Shown one piece after another: positions 12,045 to 22,815 of a stretch of 64,000 nucleotides of DNA; position 1 is the first letter of the stretch, and every line of letters begins with the position of its first letter. Source of the DNA: Antedon mediterranea (lineage: Eukaryota; Echinodermata; Crinoidea; Comatulida; Antedonidae); contig NC_092674.1 of assembly GCF_964355755.1 (NCBI RefSeq), positions 687,001-751,000 on the forward strand, read 5' to 3'. The notes under the pieces are model-generated. The model saw only the letters and a list, made by a program, of their open reading frames with translations, made no database searches and had not been told where the DNA came from. The translations under genes were made by a program, and so were the position numbers.

Positions 12045-13977
12045 TTATTCCTTAAAATTAAGATTCATAATATTGTTATCCAGGATGTTGACCAACTCGC
12101 CATATTTTGGGATTCTGCCAGATTGCATTTTGGACCAGATAGGGATATCTGAAATGGTAAGTTAATGAAAATTGTAAAGAGACAAAAATAATGCAAATGT
12201 AATAACTTAAAATATAAAACAAAAACAATTTAACCCTGAGACATTCTGAGCCTTACTGCACTTCAATTTTGTAAACGCATCATGTACTGCAAATCTACCT
12301 TTAAATACTAAAGTCCTGTTCAATTGAAAGTTTGGAAATTCTTACCATTTAGAGAAATTTCAAAGGCTCCAGTAGACAACAACTGAGTTTCTACAGCATT
12401 GGAAATGAAGAAGATCATCAAGCATGCATACACCTACAGTTCAACAAAAACATCATTTATTTCATGTGATACGGTATTCTACCCCAAGTCTCTTTTAGTT
12501 TGAACAGTCCAAGGTTGTATAGGACGAATCCCCTTTTGGAACAAATTAATACTGATCTCTTCTTCTACACAGATCATACAACATTTAAACACATAAGGAA
12601 GATAAAACAAACTAATGTAATTAAAAAGAACAATTATATTTTAATTATAGTGTAGTATTCAATTCAATTCCACGTAAACATTTATTTTCTTTCTTTCAAT
12701 CAATAATAAAACAATAATGAATAAGGTATTAAAAAATTAAGTACGAGTTTCAAATAATACATTTCATGAATATAATATATAAACACGACAGGCAAAGAAC
12801 ATTAGTTCTAAACCGCCCAGTAATATACTGAAATTTTAATTAATTAATTTGAAACGATAAAGATGAGGAAATATAATATAAATATATAGCTTATATAGAC
12901 TATTTTCAGTTATACATAATATACAGTACAGTATTCATTTACAAAAATCAGAGACAACAACTTTAAAACTAACCTTATTTTCAGTAGCCCAGTTCCAGAT
13001 GGCAGGAGTGTTCATTCCAGCGGATTCAAATGGATTACTACCAAACACCAGCATACCCATAATCACTAGCTTGGCCATTGACAGAAAGGATGCAAGGTTT
13101 TGCCTAAGAGGAGTTGGGGGGAAGTTGGTCCCTTCTATGCTCAACTCTGGGTAACGTTGAGACAAGTGGAACCGGTAATCCTCGAAGGCTTTTCTGTACC
13201 CTCATGATATGCTGAAAAGAATTCAAATTAATATTCACATAAAATACTGTAGTTATAAATAATTTAGAAATTTATTCATATACATAGATAAATCATTTAA
13301 AAAAACTACTTTATTAAATTACAGCTACATAGATTTATTAGTAAAAATGCACTAGGCCTAGCTAGGCTCCTCCTCTACCCTCCTGCTATAACAACAATAT
13401 AAAAATCATGCATGCTGCAGTTTTTGTTTTTCTTTATATTTATTATTTTATATATAAAAACATCATTAAACATCAGATCATATCATTTGACATTATTAAT
13501 TAATTACTGTATTTATTTGAAAATAAATATAGGCCTAGCCTAGCTAGGGCTTGGCCTAGGTTTAGGCCGGCCTAGCCTAGGATTATATTTTATTATCCAG
13601 GTCTAGGCTATTCATTCTAGTACCTGTATAATCATTTCATTGAAGAAAAAAAAAGAATACAAAATGTCTGCCTTGGCTTCATTGCCTAGGCTAGATGTTA
13701 CGTAACATGCCAGCAAAGCTAGCTGGAATGTTCGCTTAGCCCAACTCGCTAGACAGTATTAAATATACGATACTGGCATATAGAGTGTACGACCAGTAGG
13801 CCTAGCTTTTCAAACAATTTTTACTTACCAGTACAATACTTTCAGTGTCGGGCCTGACAAATGAGAAAATTTAGGAATCTGTCTTTCTTCTATTTTTGCG
13901 TCTGTTTGACTTATTTCTCGGTAAGTGAGAAAACAAATAAGAAATAAAACAGCCGCTGAAATTATCCGAGTCGCCAT
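12045..13977 (-). CDS. SELENOT: Selenoprotein T (UGA-encoded selenocysteine)
   Basis: This is an orthologue of the thioredoxin-like ER selenoprotein T. Exons (minus): 13829-13977, 12974-13211, 12346-12433 and 12045-12148; 192 residues if UGA is read as Sec. The redox motif C-I-S-U-G-Y-R is split by intron 1, with TGA at 13202-13204 giving Sec53 and Cys50. The N-terminus has a signal/anchor (IISAAVLFLICFL). A hydrophobic stretch (FLSMAKLVIMGMLVFG) and PAIWNWATENK, then LLSTGAFEISLN, IPIWSKMQSG and ELVNILDN match the family. Length agrees with ~195 in vertebrates. Reading UGA as Sec needs a SECIS element in the 3' UTR (below 12045 on the minus strand); I could not pick one out by eye. ORF finders would break this gene at the UGA. 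Confidence 0.95.
13520..13700. repeat. Low-complexity AGGCCTAGCC-rich stretch
   Basis: Overlapping words built from TAGGCCTAGCC recur within SELENOT intron 1. The same words are scattered over the window and look like a genome-wide compositional feature rather than a gene. Confidence 0.5.
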
Positions 13978-14721
13978 TTTGTCGCGACGACGACTACTCA
14001 GCAATTTTTTTTATCGTTCTTTTAAATTCATCATTAAATTGTTTGATCAAATTAAAAAATATAAGCGTACAGGCCCATTTCAAGTCTATAGGCCAACTAA
14101 AAAAATGTAAACACAATAAAATAAATATTCTAATACATAATACATTTTTTTAGTAATTCAAATCAACTTAAATTAAATCTTAATAATACATTTTGTAAGT
14201 GTCGACTGCTTTTTTTATGATCAAAACAAAAACAATACTGTGCTGCTTAAAATGAATTTTCATAAAACGACGTGTAACTAATCTTAATATAGCATTAAAT
14301 AGTTCTAGAAGGTATATTTTGTCGTGTTAGGTGGTTTAATTAGCTTCTAATATCATTTTATGTATTCAAACTATAATCAGCACCAAAAAAGTCACCAGAA
14401 AATTTTGCAATTTAGCAATTGCCAAATTGTGTCTAGCTAGACTAGAAAGGTAAATATTTTTATTTATTCCCCACTTGGTAAAGGAGACCATGGATAATAT
14501 TCACACTGTAGCAACTCCTCTGTCTGAAGTAAATTTGATTTGTAGTCATTTGTAGTGTAGTATTACTATAATTAATATACATTTTAAAATCCAAATATAA
14601 CAACACACTAAATTTATTTGTATTATAATAAATCAGGGAGGTATTGTAAATACAGACATGTTATTCTCATAACTTTTTAATTACTGTATTAATTGCTTTT
14701 CACAGCTTGTATTTATAAAAG
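13978..14721. promoter_or_regulatory. Divergent intergenic region SELENOT / RHBDD1
   Basis: Two start codons face away from each other about 745 bp apart, so this is probably a shared or paired promoter region. The RHBDD1 ATG is preceded by an acceptor AG (14704-14705), so its transcription start and first non-coding exon lie within this region. No clear TATA box is assigned. Confidence 0.45.
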
Positions 14722-16815
14722 ATGATGCGGCCGAGAAGAAGACGACAAGGAGGTTTTGGGCTTGTTCTTCTGTTTATGCAATTGGCTCGTTTTGGCTTCA
14801 ATCATATTCCTCCTACCACGCTGATAACAATTGGTTTAAACATTGCTGTGTATCTCAAAGTCCTCAATGGATTCTTATACAGTATTATTGGCAAACCATC
14901 AATTCAGAGGGTATGTGTGAGCGCAGTTAGTGTCTGGTATCGGAGTGATTGGTCAAGGCTCTTCCTTGCGGCATGGTTCCATCTTGATGACTGGCATTTG
15001 TACTACAACATGGTGTCGTTTTTATGGAAAGGACGGTCACTTGAGCATCGTTTTGGATCCTACTACTTTGCGTACTTGATAGCTGCTTTTTCTGTAATTA
15101 CTAATATCGTAATGGTTGCAGTTAATTTCATTGCTGCTGAGCTACTGGATGACGATTCCTACATTCTCAGCTGTGCAGCTGGGTTTTCAGGTAATTTAGT
15201 AAAAAAACCACTCTGGGTCGGTCTTTGTATACTCACAAAAAAAGGGGATAACAGAGCCAATCAGGAGTTGGCCATCATGATTCAAGGTGGTCTAGAGTAA
15301 AAAATGTACAATCACCACAAAAAATTGAATCATTTATTTCTTTATCAGTGAGATTTCAGACAACATGCACATTTGTAAGTTTCCTTCTTGCTGCAGCTAA
15401 AGAAATAATGTGACATCTGAGGGGATTATATTACTGTATATTTATAAAATTGAAAAACTCTTTCAACTATAATTTTTTTTACAGGTGTCCTATTTGCCTT
15501 GAAAGTGGTCACCACTCATTTTATGCCAAATTACAGGCAAAGCATTATGGGAATTATTAGTGTCCCATCGCAGTGGGCATGCTGGGTAGAGCTGGTCCTT
15601 ATACAGATACTAGTACCACGTGCTTCATTCACAGGCCACCTTGCTGGTATCTTAGTTGGACTTGCGTACACTAAAGGCCCTTTAAAGAGAATCATGGATT
15701 CTCTAGCTGGAATTGTCACAAATTTTGGTAATTTTTCATTGATATTTGTAAGTCTCTTTTTACTGTAAAGGTTGTTTTTAGTTTTAAACTCCTAGATAGC
15801 TGCTGAAGAAAGGGTATGTCAGGAAGGTGAAATATATAATATTAACTTCTTTTGTAGTTAAACTTAAACTCAATGGTGAACAATACATTTCAGGTGACTC
15901 AGCACAGAGAAATTATAGACGTTCTACTGCAGGAAGGCATCAAAATACAAATAGAGGGCAGACTACAGGCTTTCGGGCTCAGGCGTCTGGGGGTCATGGG
16001 TTCCAACGAGATACATATACAGGAGGTATGAGTGAAGAAGAACAAATAGCAGCTGCTATGAGGAATAGCCAACACTCAGGTGTGTTTACTTGCTTGATTT
16101 AGTTAATTCTCAGAAAAAAAGGTGTTATTCCATTGGTGGTATTCCTAGGAATAGGGGCCAAGCTTATAGCTCCTCAGTGAATTCAATTTATTTTTATTTT
16201 TTACTAAATGCGATGTGAAATATGGTAGGCTCTACTGGTCAGGATTGTTATTGATAGTTTGGAAAGCAATATGTTTTAATGATCAATAAACTAATAAATT
16301 AATATTAATCAATCTATTCAGCATCACCATCATAAATATCATCACCATATCAGCACTGTATAAATCTCTTTATCATCATTAAATTATTATCAACATGATC
16401 ATCTTCATTATGTATTTCAACCAAATAACCTAATGACATTTACAATATTAAACTATTACAATATAAAGCTCTGTCTACACTATCCAACAAAAAAATGCGA
16501 TGTGCCCATATATAGACATTATGATGTCATATCAATACCATATTTGGGCACATGACTTTTTTTGTCAAACTAGTTTTGACCCAAATTCCCAGTCCCAATT
16601 GAGAACTATTTTAAAGTTAAAATCCTTTTTTTTTTACAGTGCCTGGTAACAACAGTGAGTCATATCCATCAGCACCCCCTGCAGAAGATGTTAACAATCA
16701 TCAAAATGTAAGATCACCGACTTTGCCACCATACCCTTATGGACACGCCTCCAGTGAAGGAATAAGTAACGAAGAACTAAGAAGACGACGATTAGAAAGA
16801 CTAAATCAAAGATGA
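14722..16815 (+). CDS. RHBDD1: Rhomboid-related protease 4 (RHBDL4)
   Basis: This 357-residue protein is the ER intramembrane serine protease RHBDD1/RHBDL4, which acts with p97/VCP in ER-associated degradation. Exons are 14722-15190, 15485-15727, 15894-16079 and 16640-16815. Family features include HLDDWHLYYNMVSFLWKG, the catalytic serine in GFSGVLFALK (Ser156, split over intron 1) and the catalytic histidine in FTGHLAGILVGL (His208). The cytosolic tail has a ubiquitin-interacting-like helix (SEEEQIAAAMRNSQ) and ends in a VCP-binding-like basic helix (SNEELRRRRLERLNQ). Exon 2 must use the GTAATT donor at 15728; the GTAAGT downstream would throw the next exon out of frame. The protein is longer than the ~315 residues of human, mainly in the tail. 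Confidence 0.95.
16464..16580. mobile_element. MITE copy 3 in RHBDD1 intron 3
   Basis: The left end is AAAGCTCTGTCTACACTATC and the core has GATGTGCCCATATATAGACA and ACCATATTTGGGCACA. The right terminal repeat is eroded after GTCAAACTAG. Confidence 0.8.
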
Positions 16816-17071
16816 TTGTAGGATGTGGTATATTCTAAAAGAATTATGCAAATCCTGTACTGTACTGTCCTGTCCTCTAATGTGCATTTTATGTATATTA
16901 ATTATGTAAATATTTAATTTACATAATATAATGTGCATTCTATGTATCTTATATGTAAATATTTAATTTGCATAATAATGTAAAAAACTGTAACATTTTT
17001 ATCTGTGGAACATTAGTGCTACGTAAGAAACAGAAATAAAAAATTGAAATAAAATCAGAAAACGTTTGTCT

Positions 17072-20000
17072 CTAGTGCAATACGGTAGACTCTCGGCCTG
17101 TTGTTGGCTTATTACCAAACTGTTTTGGTCGACACATTTTGACTCGAAGTACAGGAACATCATTTTGAAATACTAAAATATGTTTAAAAACAAGAAAATT
17201 AGTCACACATATAAATGCTATTAATTAACTAACTGCGAGTAACCATAGATATTAGTTTGAAAAGTGGTAGGAAAATATTTTTGTGAATTGAGGAAACCGT
17301 ATACTGTATTCTCTAAGAGAAAATAGTTGTGTCGACAGATTTTCATTTTGCACCATGATAATTCACGGCTCTTTTGTGTCCAAAATCTACTAAATTCTCG
17401 TCCCTACAATGCTGGTTTGATATGTTTTTAAAAACGTTAGAACTACCTTTGATATTTTGAGCAAGATTAGTTTCTTCAACGGGTTCTTTTTCAAAACTAG
17501 CGGTCGCTGTGTCTGTTTCTTTTTCAAAACTAGCGGTCGCTGTTTCTGTTTCTAGAATTAAAATTAAAAATGAATGAATCTTAAAAAATGATTGAACAAA
17601 ATAATGTAAACGTTACACAAGCGTTATATGTTTCGATCATGGGGGCCAACAATGAATGACTGTTTAATTTGTGTAATGCATTCGGTTTAAATAGTCTACA
17701 ACATGCACACATATGTAATAATTATAAGAAATGCGCATTACAGTAATTGTGTTATCAATATAAACATAGGTGAAATGGATCTCTGTATAGTATTCATAAC
17801 ATTTTTCTTTTGGATGATCCAAAAATGTTATGAATATGGACATAGATAAATGTTCAAAATAAAAATGATATACCTGTATCATCGTCGGACCATGAGGACG
17901 AATCATCACTCTCAGTGTCCAACTGACCGATAGAACCTAAGCGTTAAATACTGTAGAAGAACTTTAAATTACTGTATTAATCAGGCATAACAACATAGTT
18001 ACTTACCACCAAGGTAAATATCATCAATTGCAATATCCCCAGTATATGAACGTCCTCCAATGCCTTCGAATACGATGTAGTTGTCGCCATAACCATTGTG
18101 TGCGAACTGTACTGTACCAGCATGCCACACATTTCCTTGGGTGCCATTTCTTGACCATAACAATTCATCACCTAATTTTGATGTTCTGTAAACGTTGAGT
18201 GTTCCAATAGTAGAGCCATACATGTGATAGTAAAATGATAACGTTAAACTTTGTTGTTCTGGTATCTCTGGACTTCTAAGGCGAGCTGAATTTCCATTAC
18301 TACTTGTGGCGTATGATGTTTCAATATAAACATAATAATCAGCTTTGTGTGTGGAAGTAAACAAGAAAAACAACAAATACACTACGTTATTCTAATATCA
18401 AGGAGTTATTTTTGCCGAAAATGTTAATAAAAGGAGAACAAAAACAGATTAAAACAAAACAAAAACCTAAGGGGTGTTTTTAAAGTGCGAAGTTAATGGG
18501 TTGAACAACCCCTCTAAGCAATATATTTGGACTTTCTAAAACTTGACACTTGGTACTTCGTAAGTAACTGAACTTATTGTTTAGCATGCAACCCTTACAA
18601 TATTTCTTGTAAACTTACATTTATAACCTGAATGTCCGTCTGTTGGTCCAGTTCCATGTGATGACGTAGAACCGTTATTGCGTGTCCAATCAAAATCATC
18701 GCCAGATTCTTGAGTCCAACCATCAAAGCCAGACTGAAAATCTGTATCTGTGTCAACTACGAAAAAAAAGAAACTGAGATATATGTAGGTACTGCTTACG
18801 GAAGATGTTACCTTGATTAGATGCTAGAAAAGATTTTAAACTTTTTCTTGAAACAAGCTATTAATCTTTTTGAAAAGAAGCTAGAATCCTAGACAATACT
18901 TTTGTCTAGGTTTTAACTCTGAGTACTTTCTCTGGTTTTTAACCTACGTGGACCCTCACACAAAATGCTCCTTCATAAACGTTGGTCAGTCTGAACATAT
19001 TTTCTGTTCTGTACCTTTGTGAAGACTCTTACAAAAAGTCTTTACAGTAAAGATGAATATCAAAATTATTAATATTATTAATATTTGCATTAGGTCTATT
19101 AGTAAAATATACCGATAATGAAATATGTCTACTATTCGATAATAATCAACAAAAACATATCAAGAAAATAACATCGAGAAAATGAAAGATATTTCTCTAT
19201 CATTAAAACAGCTAAACATACTATAGTGTCGTCAGCAACGTCTTTAGTGACACAATCACGAGAGACAAGGTATCGGCTACTTTTTTAATATCTTCTTAAA
19301 GACCTAGTGTCACTCTATAAGTGTAGGTTAAAGTTAATGTAGGAAAATGTTTTACAAAATTCTTGGATTAGCCCTATATTATAGCCGTCTGCATTAAATC
19401 AAATTCAACTTACTTGTTGACGTGGTAGGCCATCCAGTAACCGTATCTGTAATGAACAGATTAATTGTTTAGAGTTACAAACAAATTAGAAATACTGATT
19501 TGGGAAATTAGGATTTGAATTAAAGGAAATTATTTTAAAATAATTTAGCAACTTCAATGCTATATTTAAATAAATTCCAGTTACAGATTTGTTATTATTC
19601 TCTATATATAGAAAAGATATAGGCCCCTACCGTTTAATAAAGTCGTCAACAGTTATTTTAGTGTATTTTGGTAATAATAATCATTGATGCTCTTTTATAG
19701 TCAAGTGGACGCGACTCTATAGTTCACTATGTTGGTTGGTCGGTCTGTCGGTCGGTCTGTCGGTCGGTCCGGTATCACTATGCGTTTTAGCACGCGACTT
19801 ATGGCTGTTGGCCTTGTTATTGTCCCTTGACAATTTTTTTTTAAATTATGCCATTTTAATGTCACATTAATAGTTATTCATTTTGACCAAAAATTGGATA
19901 TAAATGTATATAATAAATAATAATAATATAAATGTAAATAATGTATTTACCTGAAGAAACTGTAATTTTAAGCAAAAGCCAGCCAATGGGTTTTTGGTTG

Positions 20001-20427
20001 AATTTATTTTGTCATATTAGTGAAAACATTTTTTTGTTCATTTTCTTTTTCTACGAAAGTCATTAACTATATTAAAACTACAAAATAACCTATCCAAAGT
20101 CTGATTTCATTTATCTTCATTGTTCGTGTTTGTTCATCTTTCTAAAACGTTTACCGTCTTGACGCTTTCCACAGAAATGTTTTAGGTAATATTTTATAAC
20201 TCTATACATACATAGATATGAAAGAAATTATTATTAACTTCAACTAAATATAATTTTCAGCGTTCTTGAATAAATTGAAAATGTTAAATTAATCTGTATA
20301 GGCCTATATGGTGCGGTAGTAAAATCTGTAAACTTATGGCCTACCAAACGTGCCTCTTACCGAAAAAGAAAATTCTCCAAAACATTCCTACCACTAGTAC
20401 CGCCAGAGTAGTCGTGTAAAGCAGCAT
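17072..20427 (-). CDS. Small secreted MAM-domain protein
   Basis: This is a predicted 280-residue secreted or surface protein with one MAM domain, an extracellular adhesion module. Exons (minus): 20361-20427, 19414-19446, 18619-18756, 18007-18342, 17874-17936, 17447-17551 and 17072-17172; all internal boundaries are phase 1. Exon 1 encodes a hydrophobic leader ([17 protein letters not shown]). The MAM domain spans about residues 36-192 ([39 protein letters not shown]). It is followed by an acidic Ser/Asp segment ([13 protein letters not shown]), two 36-nt repeats encoding TATASFEKE, and a basic Cys-containing tail ([11 protein letters not shown]). I recognise the domain but no named orthologue. 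A 9-nt microexon at 19951-19959 (acag/TTTCTTCAG/gtaaat, minus) would also keep the frame. Confidence 0.8.
19740..19785. repeat. GGTCGGTCTGTC short tandem repeat
   Basis: A 12-bp unit GGTCGGTCTGTC repeats about three times in intron 1 of the MAM gene. A CGCGACT word lies on each side; no function is apparent. Confidence 0.6.
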
Positions 20428-20696
20428 GCTGTTATCGTATCTATAACTGGTCTACAACTGTACACATAATTGTCAACAATATCTATCATTAGGATTTTTA
20501 CGTAATCTTCGTAAGATTATTTAAAACACGTTTCATTAAACTATAACAACCTCTAATCGAAAATATATTATACATTTTTTTGTTTATGGGCTGCACTACG
20601 AATACATGAAGTGATATATGCAATAAATGTTATTGAGTTTTATTAGTTTTTATGTTTTTATTCTGTCGTTTATTATATACCAATTTACAGTAGTTA

Positions 20697-21289
20697 TTGC
20701 ATATTACTCCCTTGTATACTGTAAAGAGGTTAATGGATGGGATGATGGTGATGGTCCGGATGGTGAAAACATGCTATATTGCATATTACTCCCTTGTATA
20801 CTGTAAAGGGGTTAATGGATGGGATGATGATAGTGATGGTCCGGATGGTGAAAACATGCTATATTGCATATTACTCCCTTGTATACTGTAAAGGGGTTAA
20901 TGGATGGGATGATGGTGATGGTCCGGATGGTGAAAACATGCTATATTGCATATTACTCCCTTGTATACTGTAAAGGGGTTAATGGATGGGATGATGGTGA
21001 TGGTCCGGATGGTGAAAACATGCTATATTGCATATTACTCCCTTGTATACTGTAAAGAGGTTAATGGATGGGATGATGATGGTGATGGTCCGGATGGTGA
21101 AAACATGCTATATTGCATATTACTCCCTTGTATACTGTAAAGAGGTTAATGGATGGGATGATGATAGTGATGGTCCGGATGGTGAAAACATGCTATATTG
21201 CATATTACTCCCTTGTATACTGTAAAGAGGTTAATGGATGGGATGATGGTGATGGTCCGGATGGTGAAAACATGCTATATTGCATATTA
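20697..21289. repeat. 82/85-bp minisatellite, first block (seven units)
   Basis: Units begin TTGCATATTACTCCC at 20697, 20779, 20864, 20946, 21028, 21113 and 21198. They are 82 or 85 bp long depending on one GAT-like triplet (ATGGTGATGG versus ATGATAGTGATGG). Open frames through it are an accident of a repeat lacking stops; each unit shifts frame because 82 and 85 are not multiples of 3. Confidence 0.95.
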
Positions 21290-21598
21290 TATAACACCTA
21301 TATAAATTCCTGTCATTTGATTGGACGAATGTGGGTCACATGGCGTGCAATAGTACGCACTATTCAACGATCGTTAAATAGTACTTTTTGAAACATTTTT
21401 GTGTACGAAAAAAAAACGTCTAGATGTTATATAAAACAAATAATGAATGTTTTGTATTCGTGTAATGGTACAAATAATGGCACTTGGTGAATGATGAAAG
21501 GTTATATCAACTCGGCTTTGCCTCGTTGATATAACCTTTCATCATTCACCTCGTGCCATTATTTGTACCATTGCACTCATAAACATTCATTATTTGTA
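21290..21598. mobile_element. Palindromic insertion inside the minisatellite
   Basis: This 309-bp segment interrupts the array between two halves of a unit, with TATTA present at both junctions (21285-21289, 21599-21603). Its right half is a near-perfect fold-back: 21436-21511 pairs with 21523-21597 around a GGCTTTGCC loop. No ORF of interest is present, so it is a non-autonomous hairpin-forming element. Confidence 0.75.
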
Positions 21599-22351
21599 TA
21601 TTACTCCCTTGTATACTGTAAAGAGGTTAATGGATGGGATGATGATAGTGATGGTCCGGATGGTGAAAACATGCTATATTGCATATTACTCCCTTGTATA
21701 CTGTAAAGAGGTTAATGGATGGGATGATGATAGTGATGGTCCGGATGGTGAAAACATGCTATATTGCATATTACTCCCTTGTATACTGTAAAGGGGTTAA
21801 TGGATGGGATGATGGTGATGGTCCGGATGGTGAAAACATGCTATATTGCATATTACTCCCTTGTATACTGTAAAGAGGTTAATGGATGGGATGATGATGG
21901 TGATGGTCCGGATGATGAAAACATGCTATATTGCATATTACTCCCTTGTATACTGTAAAGAGGTTAATGGATGGGATGATGGTGATGGTCCTGATGGTGA
22001 AAACATGCTATATTGCATATTACTCCCTTGTATACTGTAAAGAGGTTAATGGATGGGATGATGGTGATGGTCCGGATGGTGAAAACATGTTATATTGCAT
22101 ATTACTCCCTTGTATATTGTAAAGAGGTTAATGGATGGGATGATGATAGTGATGGTCCGGATGGTGAAAACATGCTATATTGCATATTACTCCCTTGTAT
22201 ACTGTAAAGAGGTTAATGGATGGGATGATGATAGTGATGGTCCGGATGGTGAAAACATGTTATATTGCATATTACTCCCTTGTATATTGTAAAGAGGTTA
22301 ATGGATGGGATGATAGTGATGGTCCGGATGGTGAAAACATGCTATATTGCT
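21599..22351. repeat. 82/85-bp minisatellite, second block (nine units)
   Basis: The same unit as at 20697 resumes after the palindromic insertion, with unit starts near 21679, 21764, 21846, 21931, 22013, 22095, 22180 and 22265. Units are nearly identical, suggesting recent amplification. Confidence 0.95.
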
Positions 22352-22815
22352 ATTATTGCGTTGTTGTTTATTATACATACACATAACTTTAAGAATAGTT
22401 TAATATATAACTACAAATGAAACTCATGCATGTCATCCAATATGAAAAGTAATCATTTATTATTAATGATTATTTTACAGTATACAAAAATTCATAATTC
22501 ATCATTTTGTGGCGCGATTATTAAATAGGTTTAATAAACAATTATTAGCAGTAGTACTGATCTAGTGATTAACTAACAATAACAATGTGTGAATGTGTAG
22601 GTTGTTGATAAAACAAAATAACAACATAATAATTAATATAGTACTTTATAGAACACAATTTTACTATTCACCAGAAAGAAAAATAAATTATTTGAAAAAA
22701 AAGAAATACAAATATATTGCTAAAAGCAGAGGGTGAAAATAAATGTTTTCCCTATTATGTTTTCACTTGTTTCCACACAATGAACTCTATCATTGTATCC
22801 ACACAATGAACTCTA

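Noticed and set aside
15728-15773. Use of the GTAAGT donor at about 15749 for RHBDD1 exon 2
   Set aside because: It would join the next exon out of frame and lose the ubiquitin-interacting and VCP-binding-like tail; the GTAATT donor at 15728 keeps the frame.
20697-22386. Series of 60-90-codon open frames (MHITPLYTVK...)
   Set aside because: They are products of an 82/85-bp minisatellite without stop codons; successive units fall in different frames.
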